Part shown: positions 15,125-19,895 of the stretch, one piece after another
Layout of the letters: the number at the start of each line of letters is the position of its first letter
Numbering within the stretch: the stretch's first letter is position 1
Source: JAGSOU01 sp049974865
Lineage (GTDB): Bacteria; Pseudomonadota; Alphaproteobacteria; Rhodobacterales; Rhodobacteraceae
Length of the DNA stretch: 19,895 bases
NCBI GenBank assembly: GCA_049974865.1
Contig: JBNGCX010000068.1
Coordinates: 1-19,895 of the forward strand
Reading direction: 5' to 3'
Program-made: the position numbers and the translations under genes
The notes under the pieces: generated by a model
The model's database searches: none
What the model saw: the letters and a program-made list of their open reading frames with translations, nothing else
Told to the model about the DNA's origin: nothing

Positions 15125-17006
15125 ACATACCATGCGCCCTCTCTCCACGTCAGATGCGCCCGTGCAAATCGAGGCCGGGTTCACAACCCTGCAGGACATG
15201 ATCTGGCCCGAGCAGGGCATCTGCACCGAACGCGACCTCTATGTCCGGCTGAGCGGGCCGGCGGGCTGGTCGGCCGCCGACCGATCGGTGCATTTCGCCA
15301 CCGGCGGGCGGGCCGAGTTCAACACCTGGTTCAACCTCTTCAACATCGGCAAATGGGTGCAGCATTGCGGGCTGGAGGACATCCACCTCGCGCTGCGCGG
15401 CCAGGGCCGGTTCGAGCTGACGGTGACGCTGGCCCTGCAGGACCGCTCGTGGGAGCGGCTGGTCAACGAGATGGTGGAGCTGGACCCGGTGGCGCCGCTG
15501 CGCATCGACCTGTCGCAGGCGCATGAATACGACCGCGAGGGCGTGCTGTTCTTCGAGTTGCGGGCGCTGGACGAGGGACGCCTGGCCGAGGCCGCCTGGC
15601 AGACCCGGCAGGCACCGCGGCGGCAGCCCGAGCTGGCGCTTTCGATCACCACCTTCCGGCGCGAGGCGGCGGTGCAGCGCACCGTGGCCCGCTTCGAGGA
15701 CTATATCGCCGCCTCCCCCCTGCGCGAGCACATGCGCCTGATCGTGGTCGATAACGGCCAGAGCGTCGAGATCGCCGACAGCCCCCATGTCACCGTCATC
15801 CCGAACGAGAACCTGGGCGGCGCGGGCGGCTTCGCCCGCGGGCTGCTGGCCGCGCGCGACGGCGGCGCCAGCCATTGCCTGTTCATGGACGACGACGCCT
15901 CGATCCACATGGCCAGCCTCGACCGGACCTGGCAGTTCCTGGCCTATGCCAGCGATCCGGGCACGGCAGTGGCGGCCTCGATGATAAACGCCACCCACCG
16001 CTGGGCGATCTGGGAGAGCGGCGCGCTGTTCAACACCCGCTGCATGCCGCTGCACATGGGCACCGACCTGCGCGACCCCGGCGATTTCTTCGAGATGGAA
16101 TACGAGACCACCGCGCGCGCGCCCGACAATTTCTACGGCGGCTGGTGGTTCTTCGCCTTCCCGCTGGACCGGGTGCGGCACCTGCCCTTCCCGTTCTTCG
16201 TGCGCGGCGACGATGTCAGCTTCAGCCTGGTGCATGATTTCAACATCGTCACGCTGAACGGCGTGGTGTCCTTCCAGGACAGCTTTACCGACAAGGAATC
16301 GCCGCAGACCTGGTATCTCGACATGCGCAGCCACATGGCGCATCACCTCAGCCTGCCGATGCTGCATAACGGGGCGGCGGGCACCTACCGCATCGCGGTG
16401 TGGTTCTTCCTGCGCAACATCATCCGCATGCATTACGACACGCTGGCCGCGGTCAACCTGGCGGTCGAGGACGTGATGCGCGGCCCCGGCTTCTTTGCCG
16501 AGCATGCCGACATGGCCAAGCGCCGCGGTGACATCAAGGCGCTGACCCGCGACGAGGCCTGGGAGCCGCGCGAGAAGCGCCGCGACCTGCCTCGCGACCG
16601 GATGCTGTTCAACCCGGACCGCTGGCTGCCGCGGCTGCTGATGAAGGTGTCGGTGAACGGCCACCTGCTGCCCTTCTTCAGCCTCTACGGCAACCGCATC
16701 ACCCTGAAGGCCGAGGATCGCGGCAAAGTGCGCAAGGTCTGGGGCGCGGCACAGATCACCTATCTCGACGCCACGCAGCGCAAATCCTACACTGTCACCC
16801 ATTCCAAGGCCAAAGCCTTGGTCCAGGGGCTGCGCCTGCTGCGCAACGGGCTGCGCTTCGCCCTGCGCTACAAGGCGCTGCGGGCCGAGTGGCAGCAGGG
16901 CTATGAGGAGCTGACCGCCAGCGACGGCTTCTGGCGCGAAAAGATGAAGCTCGCCCCGGCGCCGCAGGCCACGGCCCAGGAGCGGCCCGAGACGGCGGAG
17001 GCCTGA
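15111..17006 (+). CDS. GlfT2-like family 2 glycosyltransferase, putative galactofuranosyltransferase
   Basis: Large GT2 enzyme of 631 residues, GC-rich. Residues about 15-170 form a beta-rich N-terminal domain (FNTWFNLFNIGKW, 70-82) as in mycobacterial GlfT2. The GT-A domain begins LALSITTFRRE (about 176-185), with IVVDNGQ (211-217), the acceptor loop NLGGAGGFARG (234-244) and the metal-binding FMDDDAS (258-264). FYGGWWFFAFP (341-351) and the acidic FVRGDD (363-368) follow. About 230 C-terminal residues are largely helical. This layout is known for enzymes that transfer galactofuranose from UDP-Galf, some processively, so a Galf polymer is suggested; the sugar itself cannot be proven here. 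The start at 15111 overlaps the sulfotransferase stop. GGAG is only 2 bases from the ATG, so an ATG at 15132 is an alternative. No UDP-galactopyranose mutase gene lies in this window. Confidence 0.87.
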   Translation: MPLTEHTMRPLSTSDAPVQIEAGFTTLQDMIWPEQGICTERDLYVRLSGPAGWSAADRSVHFATGGRAEFNTWFNLFNIGKWVQHCGLEDIHLALRGQGRFELTVTLALQDRSWERLVNEMVELDPVAPLRIDLSQAHEYDREGVLFFELRALDEGRLAEAAWQTRQAPRRQPELALSITTFRREAAVQRTVARFEDYIAASPLREHMRLIVVDNGQSVEIADSPHVTVIPNENLGGAGGFARGLLAARDGGASHCLFMDDDASIHMASLDRTWQFLAYASDPGTAVAASMINATHRWAIWESGALFNTRCMPLHMGTDLRDPGDFFEMEYETTARAPDNFYGGWWFFAFPLDRVRHLPFPFFVRGDDVSFSLVHDFNIVTLNGVVSFQDSFTDKESPQTWYLDMRSHMAHHLSLPMLHNGAAGTYRIAVWFFLRNIIRMHYDTLAAVNLAVEDVMRGPGFFAEHADMAKRRGDIKALTRDEAWEPREKRRDLPRDRMLFNPDRWLPRLLMKVSVNGHLLPFFSLYGNRITLKAEDRGKVRKVWGAAQITYLDATQRKSYTVTHSKAKALVQGLRLLRNGLRFALRYKALRAEWQQGYEELTASDGFWREKMKLAPAPQATAQERPETAEA

Positions 17007-17008
17007 GG

Positions 17009-17167
17009 ATGGAGAATATCGCGATCGGCCCCGACGCCCAGATCAACCACGCGCTGGCCGTGCTGCGCGGCGGCGCGACCGCTTCAGGGTCCGTCTCTGA
17101 GTTGTTGGCTTGCGTGATGATGGTGACTGGTCTATCCAAGCAAAAAACCCATAGGCATGAGATGTGA
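17009..17167 (+). pseudogene. Truncated gene start at a composition break
   Basis: The ATG at 17009 has a very good ribosome site (GGAGG, 7 bases upstream) and starts 2 bases after the glycosyltransferase stop, so it looks like a real, co-translated gene. The first 24 codons (MENIAIGPDAQINHALAVLR and on) are GC-rich like the upstream gene. From about 17080 the composition drops and the frame continues with unlike residues (SGSVSELLACVMMVTGL) to a TGA at 17165. I read this as a gene cut at about 17080 by replacement of everything downstream. The preserved piece faintly resembles the start of a CBS domain, as found in nucleotidyltransferases of polysaccharide loci, but it is too short for a safe assignment. 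It could alternatively be a genuine 52-residue protein. Confidence 0.5.
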
Positions 17168-17173
17168 GAAACC

Positions 17174-17731
17174 GTGACTTTGTTGGAAAAAATTGCGCGG
17201 GAGTTTGAGCGCGCGGCTGAACCGTTCGCATTTGAAAATGCCCGTTTTGCGGCTTTGCCGAAGGATGTGAAGACGGCGGAAAACCCGGTTCCCCGACATG
17301 AGTTGGCGCCCGGTGTTTGGCTGGATTACGAGGCTGATCGGGGCGTCGAGACGATCATGGGGGGCAACGCGGCCGGGGAGGGCATCAGGATGCAGGTCTC
17401 CAACATGGGATGCAGCCGCTGGTACACGCTATCCTACGATCTTCCGGTGGCTCCCTTGAAGGAGGCGCGTTACTTCGGTGAGTTGCTGCGTGCATCCAGC
17501 GAAGGCGTTGCGCGTTTCCGGATGTGCCTGCGCTACATCCTGCCCGATGGATTCCAAGATCGGTTCGCGCGCGAAGTCGTGGTCCTGACCGGCGGAGAAC
17601 AGGAAAACCTCTTGTTCATCAAGATCGACCCGGAGCTGGCGGATCGGGCGCGGAGTGCGGAAGTTCTTTTCTTTTTCGAAGGGCGCAGCTTCGATGTGAC
17701 CCTGCATTCAGCAGAGGCCGTGCTGGTTTGA
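17174..17731 (+). CDS. Hypothetical beta-rich protein in glycosyltransferase cluster
   Basis: 185-residue protein that I do not recognise. It has no signal peptide or membrane segment, so it is probably cytoplasmic. After a short helical start (LLEKIAREFERAAEP) the protein is mostly predicted beta strands, such as GVWLDYEA, WYTLSYDLPV, RFRMCLRYILP, VVVLTGGEQENLLFIKI and AEVLFFFEGRSFDVTL. That resembles a jelly-roll or carbohydrate-binding sandwich. The GTG start at 17174 has only a weak ribosome site (GTGAGA), and a few in-frame alternatives cannot be excluded. It stands 21 bases before the glycosyltransferase gene at 17753, in the same lower-GC block. It may be an accessory subunit of that enzyme or a sugar-binding protein; both are inference. 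Confidence 0.65.
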   Translation: MTLLEKIAREFERAAEPFAFENARFAALPKDVKTAENPVPRHELAPGVWLDYEADRGVETIMGGNAAGEGIRMQVSNMGCSRWYTLSYDLPVAPLKEARYFGELLRASSEGVARFRMCLRYILPDGFQDRFAREVVVLTGGEQENLLFIKIDPELADRARSAEVLFFFEGRSFDVTLHSAEAVLV

Positions 17732-17752
17732 TCTGAAATAGGGGTATCGGTG

Positions 17753-18745
17753 ATGGGGCAGGGTTACAGCTTTATTGTTCCAGCGTTTAACGACGCTGGC
17801 GGGTTGAGACGTCATTTGGCGTATTTTTCCGCTCGACCGGACCCTATTCAGCTGGTCGTTGTCGACGATTGCTCCACGGATGATACAGCCGAGGTGATGG
17901 CGACAGCCGAAGTTCCGGAAAACGTCGAGATCACTTATCATCGTATGGATGTGAATGCCGGTCCCGCCGCGGCGCGCAACAAGGGACTTGAGTTGGCGCT
18001 GCGGGATTACGTGATGTTCCTGGACGCCGACGACCTTCTGGTGCCGCGTTTTTTCGATTACATCCGGCTTTCGCCCATCGCTAATGGAGAGGTTGATTTC
18101 GTCTTCTTCAAGCATCACTTGGCGACGGAGGACGAGGCGCCCTACAGCTACAATATGCACGCTCCGGACCGGCGTTTCTTCTCGCGCCGTGTAGGGGGGG
18201 TCCCTTACCCGATATTCAAACTGGACGAGCGGCCGGGGGCGCCGGGGACGGTGAACTTCCCCTGGAACAAACTCTATCGTCGTGACTTTCTGCTCGAGTC
18301 CGGTATCCGTTTCCCGAATCTTAGGATGCATGAAGACATCGCACCTCATTGGCAAAGCTTCCTGCGGTGCCGCCATTTCGGCGTCTTGTACTGGGCTCCG
18401 CCGCTGATAACGCATTTTGAAACCCCGGGCGGTTCCCGGGCGACCAATTACGTGGGCACCGAGCGTTTGGGGGTGTTCGACGAGTTGAGACGTCTGCGTC
18501 ACGAGATTGTGGAACACCCAGCGGCGCGCCATTTGATGCCGGTTTTCGACAGCTTTCGGGGCGACCTGTTTTCCTGGCTGACGGGGCCGCTTTGCGACGC
18601 CGCCTCCGAAGAGGGCGAAATGTGGCGGCAGAAATATCAGGCGGAGATCGACGCCCTGCGCGAGGAAGAGGCGCAAGACGCTCTGTCAGGGAATGAGGCG
18701 GCCTGGAAGGCCCCGCATACCGCAGCGACCGAGGGACAGGCATGA
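17753..18745 (+). CDS. Family 2 glycosyltransferase
   Basis: GT-A fold glycosyltransferase of 330 residues. The nucleotide-sugar binding start reads YSFIVPAFNDAGGLRRHL (5-22), with LVVVDDCSTDDT (34-45) and the metal-binding FLDADD (89-94). NAGPAAARNKG (68-78) is the usual loop before it. A later acidic segment, FPNLRMHEDIAPHW, resembles the catalytic-base region (ED) of this family. The C-terminal third is helical and charged. I choose the ATG at 17753, 8 bases after AGGGG; the GTG directly before it (17750) is an equal alternative. It is cytoplasmic and would add one sugar to a growing glycan; donor and acceptor are unknown. Its stop overlaps the next gene by ATGA, so the two enzymes are made together. 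Confidence 0.88.
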   Translation: MGQGYSFIVPAFNDAGGLRRHLAYFSARPDPIQLVVVDDCSTDDTAEVMATAEVPENVEITYHRMDVNAGPAAARNKGLELALRDYVMFLDADDLLVPRFFDYIRLSPIANGEVDFVFFKHHLATEDEAPYSYNMHAPDRRFFSRRVGGVPYPIFKLDERPGAPGTVNFPWNKLYRRDFLLESGIRFPNLRMHEDIAPHWQSFLRCRHFGVLYWAPPLITHFETPGGSRATNYVGTERLGVFDELRRLRHEIVEHPAARHLMPVFDSFRGDLFSWLTGPLCDAASEEGEMWRQKYQAEIDALREEEAQDALSGNEAAWKAPHTAATEGQA

Positions 18746-19746
18746 CCCGCATCAGCGCGATCGTGACATGTTACAATGTTGAGGAATACGTCGCCACGGC
18801 GATGCAGTCGGTGATCGATGCCGAGTTCGAGGATCTGGAACTGATCGTCGTGGACGACGGGTCCTCGGATGCAACACGGCAAATTGCCGATCTGGTCGGC
18901 GGCATGGCGCCGAACGATCGCGTTCGCCATGTGCCGATTTATTTCGCGCAGAATACCATCGGGGGCGTCGCCTGTGCTGCAAATGCGGGGCTGGATCATG
19001 CCACCGGCGAGGTAGTCATCTTCGTGGATGGGGACGATTGGGTGCTGCCGCATCCCTTGAGGGCGGCGGTTGATCGGCTGTTGGAGAGTGATGCGGATCT
19101 CGTCGTTTGCGGCTGCGAGGAGTATTGGAACAACAGCGGCAGATATACGAGCTATCCTGAAATGCAGGTCTGGAGCCAGTTGCCTCAGCTGGCCAGCCTG
19201 GAGGAGCGGCGCGACGCGGTCTTGAGGATGGCGCCGTTCCCCTGGCGCAAGATATACCGCCGTGAATTTCTAGAGAGACATAACATCCGCTTCCCGGTGG
19301 GAGACTACTTTTTCGAAGACAATCCGTTTCACTGGTCGACATCCACCCTGGCGGAAGCGTTCGATTTCTATGAACCTGTAACCCATGTGCACCGTATGGC
19401 GAGGGAGGGGCAGACCGTTACGGACATGGGGACGAAGCCGCTTCAGATATTCGAGCATGCATCCACGATCAGAACGCAATTGGAGCGCACTGGATCCATG
19501 GAACGTTTGCGGCCGCGCTATTTTCAGTGGTTGGCGGATCATGTCCTGTGGTGCGCGCGTCATGTCCCGGTTCATGTGCTCTCTCTCTTGTATGACAAAT
19601 CGATCGAGGCGTTCTCGATTTTCGAGGACGATGAGATCTGGGCGTATCTGCCCCAAAAGGAAAGAAAGATTGTCGAAATCCGCCGCCTGAGTGCGATCCT
19701 GCTGCAGGACCGGCTGGGGTTTCTGCGCGAGTTTCCCCCTGCTTAG
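18742..19746 (+). CDS. Family 2 glycosyltransferase
   Basis: GT-A fold glycosyltransferase of 334 residues. It opens with ISAIVTCYNVEEYVATAMQS (4-23), then LIVVDDGSSDAT (34-45), the loop NAGLDHATGE (81-90) and the metal-binding FVDGDDW (94-100). The acidic FFEDNPFHW segment probably carries the catalytic base. The middle stretch FPWRKIYRREFLERHNIRFP closely parallels NFPWNKLYRRDFLLESGIRFP in the gene just upstream, so the pair are likely paralogues from an old duplication. The ATG shares ATGA with the upstream stop. Composition matches the lower-GC block beginning near 17080. It is the last complete gene of the window; the cluster may end here because an insertion-sequence end follows about 75 bases later. 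Specificity unknown. Confidence 0.88.
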   Translation: MTRISAIVTCYNVEEYVATAMQSVIDAEFEDLELIVVDDGSSDATRQIADLVGGMAPNDRVRHVPIYFAQNTIGGVACAANAGLDHATGEVVIFVDGDDWVLPHPLRAAVDRLLESDADLVVCGCEEYWNNSGRYTSYPEMQVWSQLPQLASLEERRDAVLRMAPFPWRKIYRREFLERHNIRFPVGDYFFEDNPFHWSTSTLAEAFDFYEPVTHVHRMAREGQTVTDMGTKPLQIFEHASTIRTQLERTGSMERLRPRYFQWLADHVLWCARHVPVHVLSLLYDKSIEAFSIFEDDEIWAYLPQKERKIVEIRRLSAILLQDRLGFLREFPPA

Positions 19747-19772
19747 GTCATGTTGCGCAGCACGTTGAACTG

Positions 19773-19789
19773 CTCCGGGTTTGCCGGAG
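19773..19789 (+). other. Small hairpin after the last glycosyltransferase gene
   Basis: CTCCGG and CCGGAG pair around GTTTG. GTTGATTTCAGTT follows, a weak T-rich tail. It starts 27 bases after the stop codon, so it could act as a weak terminator. It could equally belong to the mobile-element border that follows. Confidence 0.35.
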
Positions 19790-19821
19790 GTTGATTTCAG
19801 TTAGTTACGCCGCCAAGGTCT

Positions 19822-19895
19822 TGACCTGCCCCCCAAGAACCGGGCCATTCAAAAGTAGAGTTTGTTCTCGTAACGTTCAAAACGACAAGGAGAAC
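19822..19895 (+). mobile_element. Probable left end of an IS3-type insertion sequence, cut by window edge
   Basis: TGACCTGCCCCCCAAGAAC begins at 19822. Ends starting TGA or TGT followed by a C-rich run are typical of IS3-family terminal inverted repeats. It is followed by a short leader and a strong ribosome site, AAGGAGAA, at 19887-19894, as expected just before a transposase gene. The gene itself would lie beyond the window, and no transposase codon is visible, so this is recognition by pattern only. Confidence 0.4.

Noticed and set aside
15150..16802. 550-residue minus-strand open frame opposite the GlfT2-like gene
   Set aside because: Its composition is that of a GC-rich shadow; the plus strand shows the full GT2 motif set.

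Overview
The window looks like part of the genome of a high-GC alphaproteobacterium, most likely a member of the Rhodobacterales/Roseobacter group. This is an inference from base composition, the PrtD/HlyD-type secretion genes with RTX proteins, and the style of the surface-polysaccharide genes; no rRNA, tRNA or housekeeping marker is present to confirm it. It reads as a cell-surface module: calcium-binding RTX proteins with a type I secretion system on the left, and polysaccharide-building enzymes on the right.

Left half (minus strand, about 9506 down to 291). A probable operon starts with a PAS plus LuxR-HTH regulator. It overlaps (ATGA) a small coiled-coil, single-pass membrane protein. 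A PrtD-type ABC exporter follows, which overlaps (ATGA) a HlyD-type adaptor. A strong intrinsic terminator (4505-4526) ends this unit. Next, with its own leader, comes a 767-residue RTX protein with a very unusual run of methionines at every ninth residue. The last gene encodes a Sec-secreted five-bladed beta-propeller glycoside hydrolase. No outer-membrane TolC-type channel is present, so it must be encoded elsewhere.

Centre (plus strand, 9507-12781). A divergent intergenic region of about 500 bp holds hairpins and candidate regulator sites. It leads to a NarL-type regulator whose receiver domain has lost its phospho-acceptor aspartate. Next is a second RTX protein with an internal von Willebrand A domain. 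It is preceded by a palindrome matching the Fnr/Crp family TTGA-N6-TCAA pattern and ended by a clear intrinsic terminator. Both RTX proteins end in a short acidic-hydrophobic tail of the kind used by substrates of PrtD-type exporters, so the exporter encoded on the other strand is a good candidate to secrete both.

Right part (plus strand, 12934-19746). Two sulfotransferase-like genes are followed by a large GlfT2-like family 2 glycosyltransferase, a gene broken after about 24 codons, an unknown beta-rich protein and two more family 2 glycosyltransferases. Base composition is mosaic. The gene at 14000-15124 and the block after about 17080 are clearly less GC-rich than the genes at 12934-13962 and 15111-17006, which suggests segments swapped in by recombination. 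The last 75 bases look like the left end and leader of an IS3-type insertion sequence.

Working model (inference): the cell builds a sulfated, possibly galactofuranose-containing surface polysaccharide and exports Ca2+-binding RTX proteins into or onto that matrix. A secreted glycosidase trims it, and two LuxR-type regulators plus an Fnr-type input control it.
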